A stretch of 64,000 nt of DNA from Muribaculaceae bacterium (lineage in GTDB: Bacteria > Bacteroidota > Bacteroidia > Bacteroidales > Muribaculaceae). Below are positions 38,429 through 47,178 of this stretch, piece after piece. The stretch's first letter is position 1. The number at the start of each line of letters is the position of its first letter. Both the position numbers and the translations under genes were made by a program. Below the pieces are notes generated by a model. The model did not search any database, had not been told where the DNA came from, and was given only the letters and a program-made list of their open reading frames with translations. Location: the NCBI GenBank assembly GCA_023665425.1, contig JAMPDX010000004.1, positions 1-64,000 on the forward strand, written 5' to 3'.

Positions 38429-38932
38429 TTAATATTCGGTCATGCACAGCACCTCATAGATGTCATTGAGCAGAGAGGTGGCTCGCTCCATCAGTCGTTC
38501 ATGATGTGCTTGTGTCTGGCGGGCCACCTCTTGCGGTGCGAGCTCCAGTTTCTTGGCGAGCAGCCGGCACTTCAGATACATATTGATATGTGCCTCAATT
38601 GATGCAAGGGCCTTGACTCCATGATTGTTGACATAAAGTATAATACTTATATTTTGGCCGTTCTTCTTCGTCCCGGCATTCCATGCACTGAATTTCCCCT
38701 TCAGGTCTTCCATCAGCTCCTCTGTCTCGGCACTCAGTATAGTGCTGTCATTATAATCTCGCCACGAAATTCTTGGCTTATCAGAATTCAGATCAGGCAC
38801 CAAGCTCAGATTGAGGCACGCCACTTCAGAGCGCACACGCCCCAACAGTTCATCCATATCAATTACTACCTGCACCCCTTGCAATCTCATCTTCTCCTTA
38901 CTCTCTTTTCCCATATTATCTATTCTTTCCAA
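38429..38932 (-). CDS. Hypothetical protein upstream of the holin-like gene
   Basis: The 167-residue protein has no signal or membrane helix. It has a central mixed region (LLGRVRSEVACLNLSLVPDL; ISIILYVNNHGVKALASIEA) and a long C-terminal helix likely to coil (KKLELAPQEVARQTQAHHER). An internal ATG at 38914 (MGKESKEK) is an alternative start. I do not recognise the family. Spacing to the holin-like gene (32 bases) and same orientation suggest co-transcription in a phage-like unit. Confidence 0.6.
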   Translation of the reverse strand: MERIDNMGKESKEKMRLQGVQVVIDMDELLGRVRSEVACLNLSLVPDLNSDKPRISWRDYNDSTILSAETEELMEDLKGKFSAWNAGTKKNGQNISIILYVNNHGVKALASIEAHINMYLKCRLLAKKLELAPQEVARQTQAHHERLMERATSLLNDIYEVLCMTEY

Positions 38933-39032
38933 CTTGGTTATTTCGTTAGTTATATTATAGTTATATTATTTTAGATACGCTCTTAAAGCTTTCTATTTCT
39001 ATCATTATTTCATCTCTCACATTCAATTGGCT

Positions 39033-39221
39033 CTACATCTTGTTCGGGCATGATTCTCGCGTAGCCTTCGCCGGGAGCATTATCACAGACTCCGCCTCCG
39101 TCACCGGCAATCTCTTCCAAATGTTATACAACGAATACCGCAGACACTGCGAACACACTCTATACCGCGCCCCTTGACAGTGGGCTATCTCCGGATTATA
39201 TTTTCTCTCTTTTCCTTTCAT
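39033..39221 (-). CDS. Possible 62-residue Cys-containing small protein
   Basis: The frame from ATG 39221 begins MKGKERKYNPEIAHCQGARY and ends in RESCPNKM. It is basic, with four cysteines and no signal or membrane helix. A consensus promoter lies 33 bases upstream, giving a leader of about 26 nt, which supports expression. It is the first gene read toward the lysis-like set. I do not recognise a family, and the frame could be part of a leader instead. Confidence 0.4.
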   Translation of the reverse strand: MKGKERKYNPEIAHCQGARYRVCSQCLRYSLYNIWKRLPVTEAESVIMLPAKATRESCPNKM

Positions 39222-39253
39222 TGCACTCACGTTTTTTAATTGATTTCCGAGTG

Positions 39254-39285
39254 CAAATATACAACCGAAAATTTCTAATTCCAAA
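39254..39285 (-). promoter_or_regulatory. Promoter reading toward the lysis-like gene set
   Basis: Minus strand: TTTG (39285-39282), 20-base spacer, TATATTTG (39261-39254). It drives the small ORF at 39221 and possibly the genes down to the amidase. Confidence 0.65.
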
Positions 39286-39518
39286 TATATCCTTGATTAT
39301 TTTTTAAGCAATTTACTAACATAGTAATTTTCAGCTCCTCTCAATACTCCCCAAAATCCCGTACCTACCTCATCACATTACGCCCTACAATATGACCGCA
39401 CACAAAAAAAGTGTCCGAGAGGACACCGATTTACCGGGATATTTCTTTGTCATACCCTGTTTATATCGCAGCGTGATTGAGCACGCTCCACCATATTTGT
39501 GTGTTAATTAAAACTCGC

Positions 39519-40121
39519 TTATTTCGGCAATAGCCGGAAACTCTTCCGGTGATGTTCGCAAGGCCCATACTTGGCAATTGCGGCGCGGTGAGCTGCCGTG
39601 GGGTACGCTTTATTCTTATCCCACTCATATTGAGGATATTCAGCCGCCAACGTTTTCATCAGTTCATCACGATGCGTCTTGGCCAGGATGCTCGCGGCTG
39701 CTATCGACATATACAACGCATCCCCGTGCACGATGGTGGTATGCGGTATCCCGTCGGGATGAGGCTTGAACCGGTTGCCGTCAACAAGGATATGCTCAGG
39801 CTTAATCTTAAGTCCGCTCACAGCCTGTTGCATTCCCTTGATTGACGCGTTAAGGATATTTATTTCATCTATCTCCTCGGCCGAAATCATCACCACACAC
39901 CAGGCCACAGCCTCGCGCTCTATGATAGGCCGTAGCTTGTCACGCTGAGCCTCAGTAAGCTTCTTCGAGTCGGTAAGCAGAGGATGCGAGAATCCCTCAG
40001 GCAATATCACTGCCGCACAAGACACCGGGCCCGCCAGACATCCGCGTCCGGCCTCATCGCAACCGGCCTCCACACGTCCGGCCTCCAGGTACGGCGACAG
40101 CATATACTTATCCTTCTTCAT
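39519..40121 (-). CDS. rnhB: Ribonuclease HII
   Basis: The 200-residue protein carries the RNase HII signature AGCDEAGRGCLAGPV (about residues 19-33), including the DEG catalytic residues. Later segments are ILNASIKGMQQAV, ILVDGNRF and AAASILAKTHRDELM, with further conserved acidic/basic residues. It cleaves the RNA strand of RNA-DNA hybrids and removes single ribonucleotides from DNA. It lies 20 bases after the prenyl synthase gene and may be co-transcribed with it. Confidence 0.95.
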   Translation of the reverse strand: MKKDKYMLSPYLEAGRVEAGCDEAGRGCLAGPVSCAAVILPEGFSHPLLTDSKKLTEAQRDKLRPIIEREAVAWCVVMISAEEIDEINILNASIKGMQQAVSGLKIKPEHILVDGNRFKPHPDGIPHTTIVHGDALYMSIAAASILAKTHRDELMKTLAAEYPQYEWDKNKAYPTAAHRAAIAKYGPCEHHRKSFRLLPK

Positions 40122-40141
40122 AGTGATTTTGACTTACCCAA

Positions 40142-41122
40142 TTATTTATCGCGCGAAATAATAAATGCGAACAGAGCCTGAAGCATCCGGCGAGCCTCGC
40201 TGTCCGGATATGCATCAAGCAGCGGAATAGCCTCGGCATGTAGCTCCTCCATCACGGAGTATGCACTCTCGATTCCACCGTGGGCATGCGCAAATTCTAT
40301 CAGCTCTCGTATCTGTTCCTCATTGGGTAAATCGTTGCGAAGCAGGCTCTTCTTAGCTTCCGCTTCGTCCTCCGGGGCATTCTGCAAAGCCAGTAGCAGA
40401 GGCAACGTCACCTTATTCTCGCGCAGATCATTGCCCGACGGTTTGCCGGTAACACCTGACGGGAAATAGTCAAATATATCATCCCTTATCTGGAAACACA
40501 GACCCAATTTCTCGGCAAATTTCAGCAGCGGCTCAGACTCCTTGCCACTCACCCCACATGCCTCGGCCCCCACCAAAGCACAATGCATGAACAGGGAGGC
40601 GGTCTTTTTATGGATAGCGGTGAAATAATCCTTCGTATCAAAGCTATGCCCACGGGCATTGCATATCTGATGTATCTCTCCCTGCGACAGCTCCTTGCCC
40701 AAGGCTGACAGAGACTTGACTACCGGCAGCAGATTTGTCTGCACTGCCTCTGCCAAGGCGGCGGACACAAAAAAGTCGCCCACCAAAACAGCTATATGGT
40801 TGTCCCAAATGGCATTAACGGTATCACACCCACGGCGTTTCTTCGTCTCATCCACCACATCATCATGGATAAGAGACGCATTATGCAAGAGCTCCAACGC
40901 AGTTGCTGCATGAATCACTCGCTCATCCACGCCCCCAAACAGGCGGGCACATAGCATGACCATGATGGGGCGCACCTGCTTTCCCTTGGTCTGCAGGTAT
41001 CGCTCCACTATCTCATTCATCAGCGGAGTATCATCAGAGTTAAGCGCCTGACGGATATTCACATTCAAGCTCTCTATTTCCGGCCGCAGGGCCTCCGATA
41101 TGTCCTTAAAGGATATTTGCAT
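40142..41122 (-). CDS. ispB: Long-chain polyprenyl diphosphate synthase
   Basis: The 326-residue trans-prenyltransferase has both Asp-rich motifs: LLHNASLIHDDVVDE (first DDxxD) and LCFQIRDDIFDYF (second DDxxD), plus KGKQVRPIMVML. It condenses isopentenyl units into the side chain of menaquinone, the quinone expected in Bacteroidota. The chain length cannot be read safely from sequence; small residues before the first motif favour long products. It is transcribed divergently from polA with overlapping promoters. The symbol is by family. Confidence 0.9.
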   Translation of the reverse strand: MQISFKDISEALRPEIESLNVNIRQALNSDDTPLMNEIVERYLQTKGKQVRPIMVMLCARLFGGVDERVIHAATALELLHNASLIHDDVVDETKKRRGCDTVNAIWDNHIAVLVGDFFVSAALAEAVQTNLLPVVKSLSALGKELSQGEIHQICNARGHSFDTKDYFTAIHKKTASLFMHCALVGAEACGVSGKESEPLLKFAEKLGLCFQIRDDIFDYFPSGVTGKPSGNDLRENKVTLPLLLALQNAPEDEAEAKKSLLRNDLPNEEQIRELIEFAHAHGGIESAYSVMEELHAEAIPLLDAYPDSEARRMLQALFAFIISRDK

Positions 41123-41155
41123 AAACTCAAAATCAGCGCAAAGTTAACATTTTTT

Positions 41156-41186
41156 TTTGGTTTTCAGAATAATTTTGCTAATTTTG
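41156..41186 (+). promoter_or_regulatory. Promoter of polA
   Basis: TTTG (41156-41159), 19-base spacer, TAATTTTG (41179-41186), an exact consensus. It rules out the upstream TTG as a start codon and fixes translation at ATG 41229. A minus-strand -7 box for ispB (CAAAGTTA, 41139-41146) is adjacent. Confidence 0.8.
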
Positions 41187-41228
41187 ACATTCAAAGATTT
41201 CACCCACGACCCTCTCCCCACTTTAAGC

Positions 41229-43997
41229 ATGGACTACAATTCTACGCAGAGACTTTTCCTGCTCGATGCATACGCACTCATTTTCAGAGCTTATTACGCC
41301 CTCATAAAGATGCCACGCATTAACACAAAGGGCTTCAACACATCTGCCATTTTCGGATTTGTTAACACCCTCGAGGAGCTACTCCGAAAGGAGAACCCCA
41401 CTCACATCGCTGTCTGCTTCGACCCGGCGGGCCCCACCTTCCGCCACGAGGCGTATGAAGCATACAAGGGGGAACGAGAATCCACCCCGGAGGACATTAA
41501 GGTCTCGGTGCCAATTATCAAAGATATCATCCGCGCCTACAACATCCCCATTCTCGAGGTACCGGGCTTTGAGGCAGACGATGTCATCGGCTCAATGTCA
41601 GTAAAAGCCACCGACGAGGGGCTCACCACATTCATGGTCTCCCCGGACAAAGACTTCGGCCAACTCGTCACCCCCACTGTGTTCCAATACAAGCCCTCGT
41701 ACCGTGGCAATGATTTCGAGATACGTGGCCCGGAGCAAATATGCGAAAAGTTTGGTATAAACACCCCTATTCAAGTAATTGATATTCTCGCTCTCGAGGG
41801 GGATAAAGCAGATAACATCCCGGGATGCCCGGGGGTCGGAAAGGTCACTGCCAAAGACTTGGTTTGCAAATTCGGCTCTGTCGAAAATCTCATAGCCCAC
41901 ACCGATGAGCTCAAGGGGGCTCTCAAGAAGAAAATCGAAGAAAACACTGAGCAAATCGTGTTCTCAAAATTCCTCGCTACCATCAAGACAGATGTCCCCC
42001 TCGACCGCTCAGCCAAGTCCCTCAAGCGTGTACCGGAAAACACGGAGGAACTGTTCAAGATATTCCGCGACCTTGAATTCCGAGTGCTCGAGAAGCGCGT
42101 CATGCAGCGCATCGGCGACACCACCGATGTAGCACAGCCCGATAAGACCTCCAACCCACTACAGGGCTCATTATTCGATTTTGACAATGAGTCAGAGGCC
42201 AATCCGGCTCCGCAGGATTCGAAACCCCTCAATGTCGTAATCAACCCTTCGCTCGAGAAGCTCGACAAAGCCATCCGCGCCGCCGGCTCTTTCGCTCTAA
42301 CCACCATGGCGGAGGGAGTGGGAGACATGTCTGCCATTCTGCATGGCTGGGCCATCGCCACCTCCCCGACCGACACTTTCTATATCACCAAGGAGACCTC
42401 AGGTGCACCGGCCCTTCTGGCAGACTTCATGGAGGACGTCAACATTCTCACCATCTCCACAGACATAAAGCGTGATTATGTCATACTTCGCAACCTGCTG
42501 CCTCACAGAGACTTCATCCCGTCGAATTACTATGACGCCGCACTCGCTCACTATATCCTCGAGCCGGAAATGCGCCACAACACCGAATTACTCGCCGACA
42601 GCTACCTGCACACCCGTATCCCGGACCTCGAGTCCCTCACGGGCAAAGGAGCCAAACGCCTGAAATTCGCGGCCATTCCGACAGATAAAATTGCCGATTG
42701 GGCTGCAACTCAGGCTGTTACCATACTTAAACTACAGCCCATATTAAACGCTGAGATAAATCGTGAAGGGCTCACTTCTCTCCTCCTTGACATTGAGTTC
42801 CCACTCGCCATCGTCCTCGCAGACATGGAGCGTGCCGGTGTTGCCATTGACCTCGACACTCTCCATCAGGCCGCCGAGGGTATGCAGGACTCACTCAACA
42901 AACTCGAGCATGAGATTTACACCCTCGCAGGGGTGGAATTCAATGTCGGCTCTCCGGCAAAGGTCGGCGAGATACTCTTCGACAAACTCGCTCTCGACCC
43001 AAAAGCGAAAAAGACCAAGACCGGCCAATACTCCACCTCCGAGGAGATACTCGAAAAGCTTGCTCCCGCACACCCAATTGTCGCCAAAATTCTCGAATAC
43101 CGACAAATCAAAAAGCTCCTCAGCACATACCTCATAGCTCTCCCCCAGTGCATCAACCCTGTCACCGGCAAGATACATACCACATACAACCAGACCGTCA
43201 CCGCCACCGGCCGCATATCATCTTCAGACCCCAACCTGCAAAACATCCCCGTGCGCGACGAGATGGGGCGCGAGATACGCCGCGCCTTCGTGCCCGACCC
43301 CGGCCAACTATTCCTATCGGCAGACTATAGTCAGATAGAGCTGAGACTGGTAGCCGACATGGCCGACGACCAAGTGATGCTCGATGCCTTCAAACACGAC
43401 AAAGACATACACGCCATCACTGCCGCCAAAATCTATCACGAGGCACCCGAGGAGGTAACCCCGGACCAGCGACGCAAAGCAAAAACAGCCAATTTTGGCA
43501 TCCTTTACGGCATATCAGCATTTGGCCTTGCCAACAGACTAAACATCCCCAGATTTGAAGCAAAAGAGCTCATAGAGGGGTATTTCAACACATTCCCCAC
43601 CATTCGTAAGTACATGGACGACAGCATAGCTAAAGCACGCGAACATGGATATGTCACCACCATCTATGGTCGACGCCGTAAACTCGCCGACATCAACAGC
43701 CACAACGCCGTGGTACGTGGATATGCCGAGCGTAACGCCATCAACGCGCCAATACAAGGCTCTGCTGCCGACATTATCAAAATTGCCATGATACGCATCC
43801 ACGCCGAAATGAGAGAGCGAGGCCTGAAGAGTGTCATGACCATGCAAGTGCACGACGAACTCAACTTCACGGTCGTCCCCTCCGAGCTACCCATCATGCA
43901 AGAGCTCGTCACTCGCCAAATGCAATCTGCCTACACCGGCCGTGTACCCCTCACGGCCTCCGTCGGCACGGGCAGCAACTGGCTCGAAGCCCACTAA
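41229..43997 (+). CDS. polA: DNA polymerase I
   Basis: The protein is 922 residues from ATG 41229. The N-terminal 5'-3' exonuclease domain has LLDAYALIFRAYYAL, AVCFDPAGPTFRHEAY, PGFEADDVIG and the H3TH segment. The C-terminal polymerase domain has motif A DYSQIELR (about 697), motif B RRKAKTANFGILYG (about 747-760) and motif C QVHDELNF (about 875). In the middle domain the exo I motif (DxE) expected near residue 354 reads ALTTMAEG, so both metal-binding acidic residues look lost; the partner segments (STDIKRDYVIL, YYDAALAHY) remain. It fills gaps and removes primers, probably without proofreading. Confidence 0.95.
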   Translation: MDYNSTQRLFLLDAYALIFRAYYALIKMPRINTKGFNTSAIFGFVNTLEELLRKENPTHIAVCFDPAGPTFRHEAYEAYKGERESTPEDIKVSVPIIKDIIRAYNIPILEVPGFEADDVIGSMSVKATDEGLTTFMVSPDKDFGQLVTPTVFQYKPSYRGNDFEIRGPEQICEKFGINTPIQVIDILALEGDKADNIPGCPGVGKVTAKDLVCKFGSVENLIAHTDELKGALKKKIEENTEQIVFSKFLATIKTDVPLDRSAKSLKRVPENTEELFKIFRDLEFRVLEKRVMQRIGDTTDVAQPDKTSNPLQGSLFDFDNESEANPAPQDSKPLNVVINPSLEKLDKAIRAAGSFALTTMAEGVGDMSAILHGWAIATSPTDTFYITKETSGAPALLADFMEDVNILTISTDIKRDYVILRNLLPHRDFIPSNYYDAALAHYILEPEMRHNTELLADSYLHTRIPDLESLTGKGAKRLKFAAIPTDKIADWAATQAVTILKLQPILNAEINREGLTSLLLDIEFPLAIVLADMERAGVAIDLDTLHQAAEGMQDSLNKLEHEIYTLAGVEFNVGSPAKVGEILFDKLALDPKAKKTKTGQYSTSEEILEKLAPAHPIVAKILEYRQIKKLLSTYLIALPQCINPVTGKIHTTYNQTVTATGRISSSDPNLQNIPVRDEMGREIRRAFVPDPGQLFLSADYSQIELRLVADMADDQVMLDAFKHDKDIHAITAAKIYHEAPEEVTPDQRRKAKTANFGILYGISAFGLANRLNIPRFEAKELIEGYFNTFPTIRKYMDDSIAKAREHGYVTTIYGRRRKLADINSHNAVVRGYAERNAINAPIQGSAADIIKIAMIRIHAEMRERGLKSVMTMQVHDELNFTVVPSELPIMQELVTRQMQSAYTGRVPLTASVGTGSNWLEAH

Positions 43998-44030
43998 CCC
44001 TCTCTCTGTACCTCCTCACGAGGGAGCCTG

Positions 44031-45113
44031 TTAGCTTGTGTATATATCGGTGATGGCTTGCTCAAAACGAGGCCATGCCAGCTGACTGTCAAAGCGTTGG
44101 CGGGCCTCATGACCCATGCGAGTGCGCAAATCGGCATCAGTGGCAAGCAGCCGCAAGCTTTCGGCAAGGGCATTCCTATCGGCCGGTGGGATAAGAATAG
44201 CTTCGCGTCCGTTGGTCATATATTCGGTCTGGGCGCCATTGAAGGTGCTGATTTGCGGGCGCCCATAGGCCATGCACGCAGCATTGGCAAGCCCGAAGCT
44301 CTCGGGCATTAATGATGGGAATACACCGATATGTGTTCGCTCCAATATCTGCTCCATTCCCAATGAGTTGCCGCGCCAGTCTATCATATCCATCACCCCC
44401 ATACGCGCGGCCAGACGCTTCAGCGCGTCTATATAATCCGGGTCCCCCGGTCCGGCGATGCATGCACGGGTGCGCAGTCCGCGGCAGTCTGTCAAGGCGC
44501 TGATAAAGATCTCAAGCCCCTTGCCCTGCACGATGCGGCCATAATAGCCAGCTACCAAGGGCCCCGTTTGCGGAGGGGTGATCTGTGGCGGCTCGGGGAA
44601 GTAGACGCTGTTGGGGATGATATGGATACGGTCTGCTGCCAATGGCAGCTCCATAGGCCCCCATGTAGACAAGAAGGTGTCATGGCACAGCACCGAGGGG
44701 AATATCAATGCATGGATATTGCGCAACATACGACGCCGCAATGAGGTGTTGTGGCATGGGTTCACGCGATGACAGGTAAACACTACTTTTATCTCCTTGC
44801 GCCCGCTGAGGCGGCGTGCTGCCAAGGCGAGGAACACGTCGCGAAAGGCATGTACATGCACCACGGGAGGTGTCTTGGCTCGTTTCAAAAAATGCGCAAG
44901 GCGCAATATTGTGGTAGGGCCGGCATATCGCCCAAGGGGCAGATGACGCACCTTGATGCCATTGCGCGTAAAAGGGGTGTCAACTGCTGCACAGTCGCGA
45001 GTCACAGCCATAACGTTCCATCCTCGGGCAGCGTATGCACGCGCCAGATCAAGGGCATATTGCTCCCTCCCTCCCCACAGGGCTGATGATATGAGCTGTA
45101 TCAAGTGCGACAT
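44031..45113 (-). CDS. GT-B glycosyltransferase, family 4-like
   Basis: The 360-residue protein begins with the typical N-terminal Rossmann segment (LIQLISSALWGGREQYALDL) and has the donor-site region GYYGRIVQGKGLEIFISAL. The C-terminal segment PESFGLANAACMAYG matches the GT4 EX7E region, but the second Glu is Ala here. It probably adds a sugar to lipopolysaccharide or capsule; donor and acceptor are unknown. It ends 33 bases from polA (convergent) and starts 16 bases after the alanine-dehydrogenase-like gene. Confidence 0.87.
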   Translation of the reverse strand: MSHLIQLISSALWGGREQYALDLARAYAARGWNVMAVTRDCAAVDTPFTRNGIKVRHLPLGRYAGPTTILRLAHFLKRAKTPPVVHVHAFRDVFLALAARRLSGRKEIKVVFTCHRVNPCHNTSLRRRMLRNIHALIFPSVLCHDTFLSTWGPMELPLAADRIHIIPNSVYFPEPPQITPPQTGPLVAGYYGRIVQGKGLEIFISALTDCRGLRTRACIAGPGDPDYIDALKRLAARMGVMDMIDWRGNSLGMEQILERTHIGVFPSLMPESFGLANAACMAYGRPQISTFNGAQTEYMTNGREAILIPPADRNALAESLRLLATDADLRTRMGHEARQRFDSQLAWPRFEQAITDIYTS

Positions 45114-45129
45114 AGCAAATGCCAGAGTA

Positions 45130-46215
45130 TCAGTTGGTTTGTGTCAGCATTATTCCTAAGTCAAGGGAGTGCATACCCAGGGCTGAAGATAACTCTTTGT
45201 CTACCAGATGCCCGCGGTATGTGATTATACCCGCGCGCACGCCGGCCACAGCACTTATCATACGGCGTATGCCTCCTAATTGCAATGCATCGTTAAAGAA
45301 GTTTATCAGCACATTGCTTATAGCCATGGCCACAGAGCGGGGCACTATCAATGAGGGAGTTGTCTCTTTCAAGTCGAGCAGATATACATTGTCTTTCATC
45401 GCCAGCGAGAGATGAGCGGGTATCTCAAATTCGCGTGTGCAGTTGTCCAGGATTATGACATCGGCATGTTTGGCGTCATTGTAGAGCACCTTGGGGTGTA
45501 TAGACGAGGTGATGAGTCTGTCGCTACAAGCGCTGATAGCCTCATCAAGGGCGGCAATGTCATTGTCCATCAGGGTGACACGAGCCCCTATCTGTATTGC
45601 AGCTTTGGCAGCTGCTATCACGCGCGCACCGGCTCCTACAATGAGTACCTCGCAGGGCTGCAGCCCCGGGATGCCACCCATCAGCACACCTTTTCCCTCG
45701 CCGAGGAATGAGAGTCCCTCCTGGGCATAAAGTATTGCTGCACGGCCATCTATCTCATCGAGTATGCGTGCGAAAATGCGTACACCGTTATCGGATATCA
45801 TTTTGTCGATTGCAATCATGGTGATATCGCGACGCCCGAAGGCTTCCACCACCTCGCGCGGCAGATTGGGGTCGCTCAGGCACAGCAGGGTGGCGCCGCG
45901 CTTCATCTTGTCGGCATCGGCGGCTCTCACCGGGCGCACACTCAGCACTATATCGCAGGCGAGGGCCTCGGCACGAGTCTTGAGTTGGCATCCGTTGTCG
46001 GCATATGCTTCGTCTGAATAGTTGATATCAATGCCGGCACCGGCTTCGAGGTATATATCAATGCCGGCACCTACAAGCATACCACAGGCTTCGGGGGTGA
46101 GAAATTGGCGTGTCTCCTCTGAGTCGGGATAATTGTTAAGTACGCCGAGGGCAAAGCGGCGCTTTGCTGTTTGCGGCTTCACGGCAGCCGGCTGCGGAGT
46201 GGGAGTTGTATTCAT
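45130..46215 (-). CDS. Alanine dehydrogenase/PNT-family protein
   Basis: The 361-residue protein belongs to the alanine dehydrogenase / pyridine nucleotide transhydrogenase alpha family. The N-terminal domain has FALGVLNNYPDSEETRQFLTP and MIAIDKMISD. The NAD-binding domain has VLIVGAGARVIAAAKAAIQIGARVTLMDND (GxGxxx variant), followed by VIILDNCTREFEIP. Catalytic residues of true alanine dehydrogenases are not fully clear, so the substrate could differ. It is likely co-transcribed with the downstream glycosyltransferase and is bounded upstream by a palindromic element. Confidence 0.82.
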   Translation of the reverse strand: MNTTPTPQPAAVKPQTAKRRFALGVLNNYPDSEETRQFLTPEACGMLVGAGIDIYLEAGAGIDINYSDEAYADNGCQLKTRAEALACDIVLSVRPVRAADADKMKRGATLLCLSDPNLPREVVEAFGRRDITMIAIDKMISDNGVRIFARILDEIDGRAAILYAQEGLSFLGEGKGVLMGGIPGLQPCEVLIVGAGARVIAAAKAAIQIGARVTLMDNDIAALDEAISACSDRLITSSIHPKVLYNDAKHADVIILDNCTREFEIPAHLSLAMKDNVYLLDLKETTPSLIVPRSVAMAISNVLINFFNDALQLGGIRRMISAVAGVRAGIITYRGHLVDKELSSALGMHSLDLGIMLTQTN

Positions 46216-46240
46216 TGTTATAGATCAAAGTTTCTGTATA

Positions 46241-46613
46241 TTAGACCTCATCTCATAAAATTTTTAAGGCTTAGGGGCAGTTTTGAGCGTAGGGATTTTT
46301 GCAAGTTGAGGATGGAGCAATGCGGGCATTGCGACTGACGAAACTTGACGAAAATCACCGGCCAAAACCGGACCGCTACTAACTTTAAAACATTTTTACA
46401 AGATCGCGGGTCTTTGTTAAATATTAATTATTTTTGTTAATAATCTCTTAAGAAGGTTATTTTAGTAACAAAGTTACCTTTTATCTCGTATCCTTGGACT
46501 CTTTTTGTCCTTTGGCTCAGTTACATAGCTCGCTATGCTCCTTCGCCTACAGACCAAAATAGCTCCAAAGCTGCGACCCCTAAGCCATAAAAATTTTATG
46601 AGATGGGGCCTTA
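46241..46613. repeat. Palindromic intergenic element, family C, copy 2 (about 373 bp)
   Basis: Inverted ends (TTAGACCTCATCTCATAAAA ... TTTTATGAGATGGGGCCTTA). Its reverse complement matches 32460-32820 almost along its full length. Cores: GGAGCAATGCGGGCATTGCGACTG (46313-46336) in one direction, and CAGTTACATAGCTCGCTATGCTCC in the other (46518-46541). The right end extends into the 3' end of aroK and supplies its last codons and stop. Confidence 0.85.
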
Positions 46614-47173
46614 GATACTTGGGAGAGATGCTGTTGTAGTAGAGGTAGGCAGCGCTTCACAGTGGATGCTATCGAGCTGCGGTCCTCCAGATTGGAGCTC
46701 TCGATATTGAGGTGAGCGCGCTGATATATTGGGCCGCGTGTGTCGATAAGTTCATCAATATATGTACTTATCTGCTCATCGGTCTTTTGGGCGATGGCCG
46801 GACGATGTGAGCGGCGTCGGCACAGCCGCTCATGCAGGCGTGCATGGGAGGCCTCCAGATACATCACTGTGCCATGTGCCAGCATATAGTCCATATTGTC
46901 AAAGAAGCAGGGTGTGCCCCCGCCACAAGCTACAATGACATCCTCCATCTCGCCTACCTCATGCAGCATATTATGCTCTATCTGCCGAAAGCCATCTTCG
47001 CCACGGCGAGCAAACAGGTCGCTCACCGAGCAACAGTAGCGCCTCTGGATGTAATTGTCCAGGTCTATAAAATCGCGGTCCAACTCTCTGGCCAAGGCTC
47101 GCCCCAGAGTTGTCTTGCCACTGCCGGGCATACCTATGAGGAATATCGGTTTTTCGCGCATCTGTGGAGGCAT
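46580..47173 (-). CDS. aroK: Shikimate kinase
   Basis: The 197-residue P-loop kinase has Walker A FLIGMPGSGKTTLGRAL (about 11-27), FIDLDNYIQRR (shikimate-binding Asp), and EDVIVACGGGTPCF with the GGG motif. The lid region is RRRSHRPAI. It phosphorylates shikimate at C3 in aromatic amino acid synthesis. The last residues (KAPSHKIFMA) and the stop are encoded by the terminal repeat of the family C element, so the native end has been replaced or extended. This tail lies after the core fold and is unlikely to abolish activity. Confidence 0.92.
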   Translation of the reverse strand: MPPQMREKPIFLIGMPGSGKTTLGRALARELDRDFIDLDNYIQRRYCCSVSDLFARRGEDGFRQIEHNMLHEVGEMEDVIVACGGGTPCFFDNMDYMLAHGTVMYLEASHARLHERLCRRRSHRPAIAQKTDEQISTYIDELIDTRGPIYQRAHLNIESSNLEDRSSIASTVKRCLPLLQQHLSQVSKAPSHKIFMA

Positions 47174-47178
47174 TAGAT

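Larger units (their letters stand above)
38933..39518. other. 586-bp region with promoter and possible small gene
   Basis: It holds the small reading frame 39033-39221, the minus-strand promoter 39254-39285, and a GTGTCCGAGAGGACAC hairpin at 39406-39421 near the 3' end of rnhB. The rest is AT-rich without further features. Confidence 0.5.

Noticed and set aside
41157-41228. TTG start for polA giving a longer N-terminus
   Set aside because: It overlaps the -33 and -7 promoter boxes. The conserved exonuclease domain begins after ATG 41229.
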